The notes under the pieces are model-generated. The model had not been told where the DNA came from. It searched no databases and saw nothing but the letters and a program-made list of their open reading frames with translations. Shown in pieces: positions 11,065 to 18,349 of a stretch of DNA of 29,741 bases; the first letter of the stretch is position 1, and each line of letters starts with the position of its first letter. The DNA comes from a virus: positions 1 through 29,741 of the IMG/VR virus record IMGVR_UViG_3300035670_000980; one strand, written 5' to 3'. A program made the translations under genes and the position numbers.

Positions 11065-12087
11065 ATGCCTCAGAAAATCAGACTTATGGATGCAGTCAGA
11101 GAGTGGGAGGCCCACTCCCGCGCTCGGCGTCTAGCCGAGAACTCAATCAAGAATCGGATCCAACCGTTGAACCAGGCCTTTGATGTCTGGGGGAATATCT
11201 ACGTCTGCAACATTGAGCCCCGCCACATCGACGTTCTGTTCTCCCGGCACTCCTGGGCTGAGTCCACGACAAACCAGTACCTCGCCACGCTGCGCCAGTT
11301 CTTTACCTGGGCCAGAGCCCACAACTATCTGGGGAAGGACGACGACCCCACCGCTGGGTGGTACAACCTTCGAGTTCCCGTTCGGGAGAAGATGCGGATC
11401 CCCGTGGATATGTTCCCCACTCTCCTTGATGCTGCCCCGCACCCTGTGGACCGGATGGTGGTGGCCCTCGGCCTGTTCACCTTCATGAGGGGGAGTGAGA
11501 TCTCGACTCTTCGAGTGTCTGACCTGGAAAACCTGGACTCTAAGTTCCCCCTACTCCACATTGTCCGACATAAGACTAAAGAGGAGGATGCCCTCCCCGT
11601 TGTCCGGGAACTCCAGTTCGAGATCAAGCGGTTTTTCAGGTATTACACGAGCAAGGCGGGGATCCTTCAGCCGCATTGGTATCTCGTGCCCCGACCAAAG
11701 TCACTATTAGGTAACGCAAATGTCAAGCGTGAGGGCGTGGACCCAGGTGTCGATCCGCTGCGTCCCTACACCCACCCTTATCGAGCAGTCCAGCGAGCCT
11801 GGGGAGCCCTGGGTAACGAGACAAAGGGCATCGGTGTCCACGATCTGCGCCGATCCGGTGCTCGGGCCTACGCAGATACTCTCCGCTCCGAAGGCCACGA
11901 TGGGGCACTCCTACGGGTGGCTAGCATTTTGGGACACAAGGACGTAAAACAGACTCAGAAGTACATAGGATGGGGTCTGGAAAGAAAACAGCGAAACGAC
12001 ATGCTCGCTGGGAAGTTCATGTTCCCGCAGTTGCAGGGGGACGCGGTCGTCCTGGAGGTGCCACAAGAGCGGGTCTTAGGGGAGTGA
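11065..12087 (+). CDS. int: tyrosine site-specific integrase
   Basis: A 340-residue tyrosine recombinase. Residues 1-100 form a SAM-like core-binding domain (LAENSIKNRIQPLNQAFDVW, then NQYLATLRQFFTWARAHNYL). The catalytic set is R142 (FMRGSEISTLR), K170 (VRHKTKE), H259-x2-R262 (HDLRRSGARA), H291 (LGHKDV) and Y300 (QKYIGWG), in normal order and spacing. It would recombine attP with a host tRNA gene. A GGAGA site precedes the ATG. The adjacent attP, divergent repressor and the downstream coupled small zinc gene complete a lysogeny module. An excisionase is not obvious. Confidence 0.95.
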   Translation: MPQKIRLMDAVREWEAHSRARRLAENSIKNRIQPLNQAFDVWGNIYVCNIEPRHIDVLFSRHSWAESTTNQYLATLRQFFTWARAHNYLGKDDDPTAGWYNLRVPVREKMRIPVDMFPTLLDAAPHPVDRMVVALGLFTFMRGSEISTLRVSDLENLDSKFPLLHIVRHKTKEEDALPVVRELQFEIKRFFRYYTSKAGILQPHWYLVPRPKSLLGNANVKREGVDPGVDPLRPYTHPYRAVQRAWGALGNETKGIGVHDLRRSGARAYADTLRSEGHDGALLRVASILGHKDVKQTQKYIGWGLERKQRNDMLAGKFMFPQLQGDAVVLEVPQERVLGE

Positions 12088-12305
12088 TCGACGTGCGAGA
12101 AACGCAGGTTGTCTACAGATGTGATGTGTGTGGAGAAGCGGGGGCGGAAACCTGCCAGTTCTCTGTCGCCAAGGGCGACCCCTGGAGGGCTGACCTCTGC
12201 GCCAAACACAAGAAGCAGATAGTCACCGTCATGGAGCACGGGAGTCGAATCCCGAAGCGGACTCGTCGGCCCGCCACTCCGATGGTCGTCAAGAAGAGAA
12301 AGTAG
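12084..12305 (+). CDS. 73-aa zinc-ribbon protein coupled to integrase
   Basis: GTG 12084 overlaps the integrase stop (GTGA). A second GTG at 12093 is an alternative start. C13-x2-C16 (CDVCG), C39 and H42 (DLCAKHKK) would make one zinc site, and the tail is highly basic (RIPKRTRRPATP, ending KKRK), suitable for nucleic-acid binding. A directionality factor acting with the integrase is conceivable from the coupling. No excisionase family is recognised, so this remains speculation. Confidence 0.6.
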   Translation: MIDVRETQVVYRCDVCGEAGAETCQFSVAKGDPWRADLCAKHKKQIVTVMEHGSRIPKRTRRPATPMVVKKRK

Positions 12306-12353
12306 GCGTCCCAGAGGGGGCCTAGACGGGCCTGGAAGGGCCCCTAAACGACG

Positions 12354-12395
12354 AAAAACCCCTGACCCAGGGGTTACCTAGGGTCAGGGGTTTTT
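12354..12395. terminator. strong bidirectional Rho-independent terminator
   Basis: AAAAACCCCTGACCC (12354-12368) and GGGTCAGGGGTTTTT (12381-12395) form a perfect 15-bp stem including A/T tails on both sides, around a 12-nt loop. It separates the converging integrase unit and late lysis genes and works in both directions. Confidence 0.9.
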
Positions 12396-12417
12396 CTTCC
12401 GTTAGAAACGCTCTATA

Positions 12418-12435
12418 AGTTACTTTCGAGTAACT
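12418..12435 (-). other. small hairpin at the end of the amidase gene
   Basis: AGTTACT (12418-12424) and AGTAACT (12429-12435) pair over 7 bp around a 4-nt loop. The amidase stop codon is inside the stem. It may protect the late mRNA 3' end or assist the adjacent terminator. Confidence 0.45.
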
Positions 12436-13055
12436 AGGCGAGCAATCTTCTGTCGGGCCCGGTAGCGCCGGATACGGCGCCTCCACCATGACAACGGCTG
12501 GAGCACGTCATTCTTGCGGCGAGGTGCCCAGTCCGCGTGGCGAATGACCGTATCCACACCTACTCCCATGAGGTCGATCATGGCTGAGGTGAGTTTGATG
12601 GTGGACTTCACTTGGGCACGGGTGATGCCATCAACCGAGGATTCGGCAGCGCGAGTGGAGGGGTCTGTCCCCTTGGACTCGATCTCAATGCCGACCAGAT
12701 ACTTATTACCGGAACTAGACGGGATCCAGGTATCCCCGACCTTCATCCCACCCTCGACTCGACCTGCTCCAGCATGGTAGGAACCCCGGCCGGATAGGAC
12801 GTGAACTGTCCCATCCCGGCCGATGAGGAAGTGGGCCGCTCGGACGGGAGCGTAGGTGTTGTTGAGGCACCAGTACAGGGATGGGGCGTTGCCCTTCGCT
12901 CCGCCATTGGCTGTGTGATGAAGGACCAATCCCGCTGAGGGGGAGACGCCGAAGGGGCAGATCTTCGGGTCATTCCATCCGTCCTCGAAGATGACCCGGG
13001 GAATCCCTGCGTTCTTGACGGCCTTCTCAAAGGCGCTGTAGGTATAGGTTGCCAT
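12420..13055 (-). CDS. endolysin: N-acetylmuramoyl-L-alanine amidase (PGRP/Amidase_2 type)
   Basis: A 211-residue enzyme. GLVLHHTANGG (42-52) gives the first zinc histidine. AHFLIGRDGTVHVLSGRGSY followed by H94 (74-94) is the typical substrate groove, VGIEIES at 121-127 carries the conserved glutamate, and IRHADWAPRRKND (171-183) supplies the second histidine and a terminal aspartate ligand. It would cleave the amide bond between muramic acid and the stem peptide. There is no separate cell-wall-binding domain. Instead the last about 24 residues (WWRRRIRRYRARQ and on) are strongly basic and amphipathic. The start overlaps the holin stop (TGATG). Confidence 0.9.
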   Translation of the reverse strand: MATYTYSAFEKAVKNAGIPRVIFEDGWNDPKICPFGVSPSAGLVLHHTANGGAKGNAPSLYWCLNNTYAPVRAAHFLIGRDGTVHVLSGRGSYHAGAGRVEGGMKVGDTWIPSSSGNKYLVGIEIESKGTDPSTRAAESSVDGITRAQVKSTIKLTSAMIDLMGVGVDTVIRHADWAPRRKNDVLQPLSWWRRRIRRYRARQKIARLVTRK

Positions 13056-13309
13056 CAGTCATCACCGAAGACCGGCTCAACAACTGCCTCATCTGCCAGG
13101 GAGGGGCCGTCAAAGCGGCCCAGACGGAGCGAGGCAACGGAGGTGAGGATGGACAGCACTGCTGCCGTGCCTGCGACTGCCAAACTCTGACCCCAGTCGA
13201 TGTCCAAGATGGTGACTCCAGCGGCGAACACGGCCACAAGGGCCTGGGCAAAGGTCTTGATCGCCCTCTCCAGGGTGGATGCGATCCAGAAGCGTCCATC
13301 AGCGAGCAT
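13055..13309 (-). CDS. holin, r1t-like
   Basis: An 84-residue protein from ATG 13309; a TTG at 13327 would add six residues but lies further inside the neighbour. FWIASTLERAIKTFAQALVA resembles the start of r1t-family holins. Two hydrophobic segments (about residues 20-36 and 44-60), separated by a short DIDWGQ turn, are followed by an acidic tail. The neighbouring amidase needs a holin for access to the wall, which supports the assignment. Overlaps both neighbours. Confidence 0.75.
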   Translation of the reverse strand: MLADGRFWIASTLERAIKTFAQALVAVFAAGVTILDIDWGQSLAVAGTAAVLSILTSVASLRLGRFDGPSLADEAVVEPVFGDD

Positions 13310-13577
13310 AATTTTCCATACCTTCAATCTCTTCGTCTATGCGAACAATCTCTGTTTCGATGCGACTCACTCGTCGCGTTAGGTAGTCAACCTTGTCGTG
13401 CAAATCACTCAGCGATTTCCCGCCGTTCGCTGGCATACGCAAGTCGATATACCTCTCCAAAGGTTTGACAATAAGGAACTTTCCGACTGCCACCACGACA
13501 CCCACGAGGGCAGTGAGAAAGGCCAATACGATTGCAGCATCTTGAATCACCGAGATCCAGGTAGGGGATTGGTACAT
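13299..13577 (-). CDS. small membrane protein with coiled coil (DUF2746-like), second lysis candidate
   Basis: A 92-residue protein. ATG 13577 overlaps the previous stop (TGATG), with CAGGGA upstream. A frame from 13592 is open but has no site. One hydrophobic segment (about residues 8-33, VIQDAAIVLAFLTALVGVVV), then PANGGKSLSDLHDKVDYLTR, then a heptad-like coiled coil to the end. The PANGGKSL-DLHDKVD motif is what I associate with actinobacteriophage DUF2746-type proteins placed beside lysis genes. It may be a pinholin, an antiholin or a membrane anchor for lysis. Confidence 0.65.
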   Translation of the reverse strand: MYQSPTWISVIQDAAIVLAFLTALVGVVVAVGKFLIVKPLERYIDLRMPANGGKSLSDLHDKVDYLTRRVSRIETEIVRIDEEIEGMENYAR

Positions 13578-15448
13578 CACAGTTCCCTGCACGTCACGAT
13601 TAGGACACCGCCTAATCCAGATGAACCACGCGGGGGAGAGGTCTGTGTGAGTTGGATGTCTTCAATGAGGACGGTGTAGGTCTCTCCCGCCATGAAGTCC
13701 TGTAGGACAACGGGCGTCCCTGATAGCAGAGCGTTACGCAGATTGGAGTATCGGACCTGTGCCCTGCCAGGATTGCCGCTGCGATGCCCGTACCTATCGG
13801 TCTCCTCGTCAAAGCAAAGTAAAGGCAAGCGCCACAGTTGCTTACGGGCGATGGCAGGCAGGGCCTTGAACTGCCATCCAGTGATCTCAGGACCCTTCGT
13901 GCTGTCTGTGGCAGATCGAGTCAGGGTGATCTTCAAGCCCAGTGACTCGACAGGCACGGAGGGAACAACCTGAACTTCAACATTGGCTGACCCATCGAGG
14001 TAGGTGTAGAGATCAGCCTCCGTCCCCCCTGGCTGAACCGACCTTACCTGTACTGTCCCGTCCAGAATCTTTCGTTTCAGATTGACGAACCGAAAAGACT
14101 TGTTCTCCAGCGTGTTGTACCGAACCTGCCCGGTGTAGACGAAACCGGACGAGACTAATTCGGTGGGGTGCTGTTCGTAGACACCTTGGCCCGTGACGCC
14201 TACGCAGATTCGGCCAGTGCATCCCAGGGTAGAAACTCCCCCTACCGATCCGGTCTCTCCCGTGTCGAGGTCAGCGGCCCAAGCAGCCCTACCCTCATCA
14301 TCCAGATTGCCCAGGTCCAGTCGAATAACACCAGCATTACCTGAACCCACGTCATCGACTCCGACGTAGACGAACCTGTCGAACCCTGCCGCGTACCCCG
14401 ACGTTGCTCCGAAGTAAGACAAGGGTCCGTAGGTGACTGTCCCGTCTTGCCCGAAACTCCCGATTCTGATTCCCAGGTTGGTCATGATGATGATGTACAC
14501 ACCCAGGTAGGCAAAGATCCCGTTGATGATCTCTCCGGTCGGCATCTCTGCCACTGTCACGGCGGAAGTGAGAGTCGGAAGATCGCCGTCAGCGGCATCC
14601 ACCGTGAAGCGATAGATTGCCGACTGTGCGCCTGCGTAGCCGGAAACCAGGATTGCGTCAGGAGCCTCTACCGCCCCGGTCCAGGTCCAGGTTGAAATCG
14701 GATGTGAGTACAGGGCCGTGGGTAGGGAACCGCCCGTGAAGCCACCCAACTCAAAGAGATCTTCGTCGTAGGCGGCGATGAGGCGCTGCTTCACCCACCA
14801 CCCCTTGCCGACGGCGCTGGCACCTGTCCACAGGGAGGAGGCAGTTGTGCCGGAGGCTGCGGAGTAGTCGATACCACTGGAGTGGAAGCCGAAGATTCCA
14901 TCTCCGTAGGACACGATGTACTCAGGAGTGTTTGTCCAACTTGTGATGGCGGTTGCGGTCGTGCCATCCCAGCGCTTCACTCCGGAGCCTGTTGTCCCAT
15001 AGACGTAGCACGTTGTTGCCGACCTCACCGCGGCAATGGATGCCTCATCAGTAGTGGTGAAGCCCTCACGCATAGTGGGGAGTAACTTCAAGACTCCAGG
15101 GGTCCAGACATCAAGACCTTGCGAACTTGTGAAGCGGGTCATCTCACGCTGGTCATCAGGGGGCTCCAGGTAATTGATCCCTGCCCCGCCAGAGAAGTCT
15201 CTCTGTGACCGTAGCCACCAGCCTGATAGCGACTGCTCACCTGGATCACGGCTGTTGTCGAACTGCTCCTTATTGACAACAGTAAAGGCCCGGATCATTG
15301 GGAACTCGTCACTAGCCACACCGAGGAACGGCTGCCCGGCAATAGCCCACTCATAGGCGAACGACGCCAATTGATACTGGGCCAACTGCGACGAGTAAGC
15401 CAGGCTGATGTCCAGGAGTGGCGAGGACGTGATGTCGAACGTGGTCAA
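13577..15448 (-). CDS. tail protein, 623 aa, probable tail nozzle/knob-type beta-rich protein
   Basis: A large beta-rich protein with repeated short strands and turns (for example DAILVSGYAGAQSAIYRFTV and FDRFVYVGVDDVGSGNAGVI), which suggests a propeller-like middle region (about residues 130-430). The C-terminal third contains QVRYNTLENKSFRFVNLKRK and a terminal VLIEDIQLTQTSPP block like those in minor tail/hub proteins. The best start is a TTG at 15448 behind GGGGGTG; no other start is near. Position between fibres and lysis genes supports a distal tail component. No enzymatic motif is seen. Confidence 0.6.
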   Translation of the reverse strand: MTTFDITSSPLLDISLAYSSQLAQYQLASFAYEWAIAGQPFLGVASDEFPMIRAFTVVNKEQFDNSRDPGEQSLSGWWLRSQRDFSGGAGINYLEPPDDQREMTRFTSSQGLDVWTPGVLKLLPTMREGFTTTDEASIAAVRSATTCYVYGTTGSGVKRWDGTTATAITSWTNTPEYIVSYGDGIFGFHSSGIDYSAASGTTASSLWTGASAVGKGWWVKQRLIAAYDEDLFELGGFTGGSLPTALYSHPISTWTWTGAVEAPDAILVSGYAGAQSAIYRFTVDAADGDLPTLTSAVTVAEMPTGEIINGIFAYLGVYIIIMTNLGIRIGSFGQDGTVTYGPLSYFGATSGYAAGFDRFVYVGVDDVGSGNAGVIRLDLGNLDDEGRAAWAADLDTGETGSVGGVSTLGCTGRICVGVTGQGVYEQHPTELVSSGFVYTGQVRYNTLENKSFRFVNLKRKILDGTVQVRSVQPGGTEADLYTYLDGSANVEVQVVPSVPVESLGLKITLTRSATDSTKGPEITGWQFKALPAIARKQLWRLPLLCFDEETDRYGHRSGNPGRAQVRYSNLRNALLSGTPVVLQDFMAGETYTVLIEDIQLTQTSPPRGSSGLGGVLIVTCREL

Positions 15449-15461
15449 GATGACACCCCCA

Positions 15462-15502
15462 CAGCGCTGGCCCCCACCCGTGATGGGTAGGGGCCAGCGC
15501 TG
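15462..15502 (-). other. long hairpin ahead of the 623-aa tail gene
   Basis: The arms 15462-15479 and 15485-15502 pair over 18 bp with a single mismatch around a 5-nt loop (CAGCGCTGGCCCC core). On the minus strand it is followed by GTGGGGGTGTC, without a T-run, and by a TTG start 13 nt later. It may attenuate transcription or limit translation of the tail gene. Confidence 0.6.
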
Positions 15503-15521
15503 CTACTAGAAGGAATCTGGA

Positions 15522-16004
15522 TTAGGCGTGGGTGTGACCGACAAGGGAGATCTTCACCCAAGCGCTCCCGTTGTAGAAGGCGAGGTCTCCATCAACGTCA
15601 ATCGCAATCGACTTCTCGTCGTCGCCAGGGGCGACCGTGGCGCCCTCGGCGGTTGCGGCAGTCGGAACCACGAAGGCCTTTGAAGCGTCCTCAAATAGTT
15701 CGCCCGCTGCGATAGCCTGCGCAGGATCCGGGCCAGGGCTAAACGTGAGATTCTTGCCATCCTGGATATTGATGGTGCGGGTCCCGTCAGGACTATTTGC
15801 AATTTCAAGTCCGCGACGCTTCACCGAGACAACAATGCCGTCACGGTCAGTTCCCGTGTAGTAAGTCTTCGAGGTAGTGATTGTATCGGGAAACGATACA
15901 TTGCTTCCGGACAGGTCAGCGGCAGCCTTCCAGGTGCCGCCAGTGATGGTAACGGCAAGAGTGTCACCGGCACCATTGGAAACGGTGATAGATCCACCGG
16001 GCAT
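15522..16004 (-). CDS. small virion structural protein, 160 aa
   Basis: ATG 16004 with AAGGAGA close upstream. The protein starts MPGGSITVSNGAGDTLAVTI and is built from short strands and Gly/Thr turns; residues 105-150 carry a common virion pattern, EKSIAIDVDGDLAFYNGSAW, ending VGHTHA. These are features of small tail or decoration proteins. No specific role is assigned. It is set off by a 128-nt gap upstream that holds repeats and a hairpin downstream, so it may be an independently controlled unit. Confidence 0.6.
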   Translation of the reverse strand: MPGGSITVSNGAGDTLAVTITGGTWKAAADLSGSNVSFPDTITTSKTYYTGTDRDGIVVSVKRRGLEIANSPDGTRTINIQDGKNLTFSPGPDPAQAIAAGELFEDASKAFVVPTAATAEGATVAPGDDEKSIAIDVDGDLAFYNGSAWVKISLVGHTHA

Positions 16005-16085
16005 AGCATTCTCCTTCTAGTTTGTTTGTTGATTACGTGCCGCGTGAACACCGGCACAAAGGGTGAAAGCCGATAACCCCAGCAC

Positions 16086-16125
16086 ACCAGTAAAGGATCT
16101 AATCAACCAGTAACTTCTACGTTAC
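16086..16125 (-). repeat. ACCAGTAA direct repeat and GTAAC inverted repeat
   Basis: ACCAGTAA occurs at 16086-16093 and 16106-16113, exactly 20 nt apart. The second copy overlaps an inverted repeat, GTAAC (16110-16114) and GTTAC (16121-16125). It lies in the 128-nt gap upstream of the 160-aa structural gene. Two helical turns between copies is typical of a dimer-bound operator. Confidence 0.45.
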
Positions 16126-16132
16126 GGACAAG

Positions 16133-16504
16133 TCACTCGATAGGGGTCATGTCGACCCACGAAAGGGTTTCCTCGTCCCACTCCCAAGCCCCTTCGGTTG
16201 CCGGCATTGGGGTGGGTGGTTGCCAGTCGTGGTTTGCGTCAAGCGTCCATGATGGAAATGGCTGCGGAGCAATGAACACATCGGCGGTGGCGTCATAGCG
16301 CCATCCGATACCTGCATATGCCTTTCTAAAGTTTGCGTTGTAGGAGGTCTGCCGCCACTCACCGGGCAGGCCGAGTACGTTAGCGATGAAGGCCCGACCC
16401 AGGGGCTCTGAGTTTTCAGTAGCGGGGTCAGGTGCGTCGTCATTGGACACGGCAATTACCTGGATGACCGTCCCAGTTTCGTCAATCTGTGCAAAATATG
16501 CCAT
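16133..16504 (-). CDS. conserved phage tail-associated protein, 123 aa
   Basis: The sequence has the familiar layout of a small protein common in environmental phages: MAYFAQIDETGTVIQVIAV, a middle QTSYNANFRKAYAGIGWRYD, then FPSWTLDANHDWQPP, and EWDEETLSWVDM at the end. Members sit next to tail fibre genes but their role is not established. The two adjacent fibre/adhesin genes are consistent with that. Confidence 0.75.
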   Translation of the reverse strand: MAYFAQIDETGTVIQVIAVSNDDAPDPATENSEPLGRAFIANVLGLPGEWRQTSYNANFRKAYAGIGWRYDATADVFIAPQPFPSWTLDANHDWQPPTPMPATEGAWEWDEETLSWVDMTPIE

Positions 16505-16515
16505 TGTGCGTCCCC

Positions 16516-17373
16516 TTAGATCGCGTACCGGATGATGACGAGGCCACTGCCCCCACTGCCCCCATTGGTATTGGCCTGTCCACCACCACCGCCACCACCG
16601 GTATTCACGGTTGCCGAACCACCGTTACCAACACCGCCACCACCGGTAGTGCTCCCGACTGTGGAGTTCTGGCCACTCCCACCGCCTCCACCAGCGAAGC
16701 GACCCCCGACGCCTTTACCTGAACCGGTTGCCCAATCAGACAACAACAGCCCTAAGCCACCCACTCCCGCCGTAGTTCCCGAGGCTCCGGTACCAGCACC
16801 ACCGGCACCACCACCTCCGCCACCCATGAACACGTTACTTGGTGCCCGCAAGCCATTTCCGCCGTAATTGCCGTATCCGGTAGCACCGGTAGGGCTTCCC
16901 TGGTTTGGCGCACCCCCAGGAGTCGTATTGCCGGTGTTGGTTCCCATGCCACCACCACCGCCCGAGCCTCCTACTCCACCGCCGAACCCCGTGGTAGCCC
17001 AGTAGCCGCCGACTCCACCGCCCTGGGACGTCATTGAATTGAACGAACTATTTGAACCAAGTGATCCGTAGCCCGACGAACCCGAGCGCCCAGCGCCTCC
17101 GCCACCTACGGTAACCGTAAAGGTTCCGGTGGAAATCGTAACTCCCGTCGCAAGGATGAGGCCGCCAGCGCCTCCGCCACCAGCGTAATTGCGCCCTCCT
17201 CCGGCACCACCGGCAATGATTACATAGTCGATCTCACCGCCAGTTGTGACCACAAAGTTTGATGACGCGGAAAACGTGTGGTACTTGTACCCGTCTCCTG
17301 GCGTCGAGGTAGTGCCGCCGGTTGCCGAGACGGGGGGAGGGCCAAACATAAATGGGTTCAATATGAGACTCAT
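16516..17373 (-). CDS. glycine-rich tail adhesin
   Basis: A 285-residue protein. The first 90 residues form a conventional beta-rich attachment domain (YKYHTFSASSNFVVTTGGEI, then YVIIAGGAGGG). The next 190 residues are very rich in glycine with runs of GGGGG separated by short Asn/Ser/Thr segments, ending GGSGGSGLVIIRYAI, a typical end for this family. Similar Gly-rich domains in phage adhesins form sandwiches of polyglycine helices with variable loops that bind the receptor. Start overlaps the fibre stop (ATGA). It is the best candidate for host recognition. Confidence 0.8.
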   Translation of the reverse strand: MSLILNPFMFGPPPVSATGGTTSTPGDGYKYHTFSASSNFVVTTGGEIDYVIIAGGAGGGRNYAGGGGAGGLILATGVTISTGTFTVTVGGGGAGRSGSSGYGSLGSNSSFNSMTSQGGGVGGYWATTGFGGGVGGSGGGGGMGTNTGNTTPGGAPNQGSPTGATGYGNYGGNGLRAPSNVFMGGGGGGAGGAGTGASGTTAGVGGLGLLLSDWATGSGKGVGGRFAGGGGGSGQNSTVGSTTGGGGVGNGGSATVNTGGGGGGGQANTNGGSGGSGLVIIRYAI

Positions 17374-18347
17374 GCCCGCGTCCCAATGAAATAAACCTTC
17401 GCTCCCTTGGCTCCCGTTCCCGCCGTGTCTATATCAATGGTGATCTCCGCATCATCAGCCAACGCCGAGTCCGTAATCGTGGCAGCCGATGCAGCGGTCG
17501 TTGAGGTCTTCTCGTTCGCGTCGATACTCAGTTTTGTCCCCAGGATTGAGGAGCCGCCCTCATTCACATCGAAAGTCGGATTGCCTGAGGTTGACGCAAC
17601 GCTAAGACTCGCCCTGATCGAAGTGAGAGTCATGGCGAACGGCATACGGAAGGTCACCTTCGCAGTGCCAGTTGTAATCGCCGTAGCCTCGTCGCTAATG
17701 GCCACAGCCAGAACAACGGGATCAGACGCCCACTTCAATCCCGTGGTCTCACCGGATGCGGCCTCAAGGCGCTGACCGTTCGTCCCGACCGCAAGTTTGG
17801 CTGCGGTGTTGTCAGCACTTGCTGCGATAAGATCGCCCTTGGCGTCGAGAAGAGTTGCAGGAATACCCGACTCAGCCGCCCACTCCAGCCCGGTCGCAGT
17901 TGTGGAGTTCGCCTTCAAGACCTGGCCGTTTGTCCCAACCGGGAGTTCATCAACCGTGCCACTCCCGGTTGCGGCAATCAGATCGCCCTTGGCCGTGACG
18001 ACATCTTTCTTGATGTACTGGGAATGCACATCGGTGGATGTGTCATTGACATGGCTGTTGGCCTCATCAAAATCACGGCCCGAGACACCATGCCGGAACG
18101 TCGCACCAGCGGAGTGCTGGACGGCGGAGGTGCCGTCCACCCCCCGGGTGACGGTGAGGGTAGTTCCTGAAACGTTAGTGACCTCGACTACTTCCTCACT
18201 GGCCGTGTTCTCATCAATGATGGCAGTCCAGGGAGTCGTATTCGGAAAGCCCGTGAGTGCCGTTACCGTGATGGAGGTATCGGAGTTTGCGGCTAGGGCC
18301 GACAGCGTTGTGGCTACGGCCGTCGAACTGAAATATCTACGTGCCAT
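17370..18347 (-). CDS. tail fibre with ~50-residue repeats
   Basis: A 325-residue protein. Residues 20-90 form a beta module with an RGVDGTSAVQHSAGA motif. Residues 119-156 and 169-206 are two copies of AKGDLIAA-...-VGTNGQ-L-A...TGL-WA, a common repeat of fibre shafts. The C-terminal 100 residues form a beta-rich tip (VTFRMPFAMTLTSIRASLSV, then STSGNPTFDVNEGGSSILG). It is followed at once by the Gly-rich adhesin, presumably mounted on this fibre. ATG 18347 lies 3 nt after the preceding stop with GAGAGGTAAGG upstream. Confidence 0.8.
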   Translation of the reverse strand: MARRYFSSTAVATTLSALAANSDTSITVTALTGFPNTTPWTAIIDENTASEEVVEVTNVSGTTLTVTRGVDGTSAVQHSAGATFRHGVSGRDFDEANSHVNDTSTDVHSQYIKKDVVTAKGDLIAATGSGTVDELPVGTNGQVLKANSTTATGLEWAAESGIPATLLDAKGDLIAASADNTAAKLAVGTNGQRLEAASGETTGLKWASDPVVLAVAISDEATAITTGTAKVTFRMPFAMTLTSIRASLSVASTSGNPTFDVNEGGSSILGTKLSIDANEKTSTTAASAATITDSALADDAEITIDIDTAGTGAKGAKVYFIGTRA

Positions 18348-18349
18348 CC

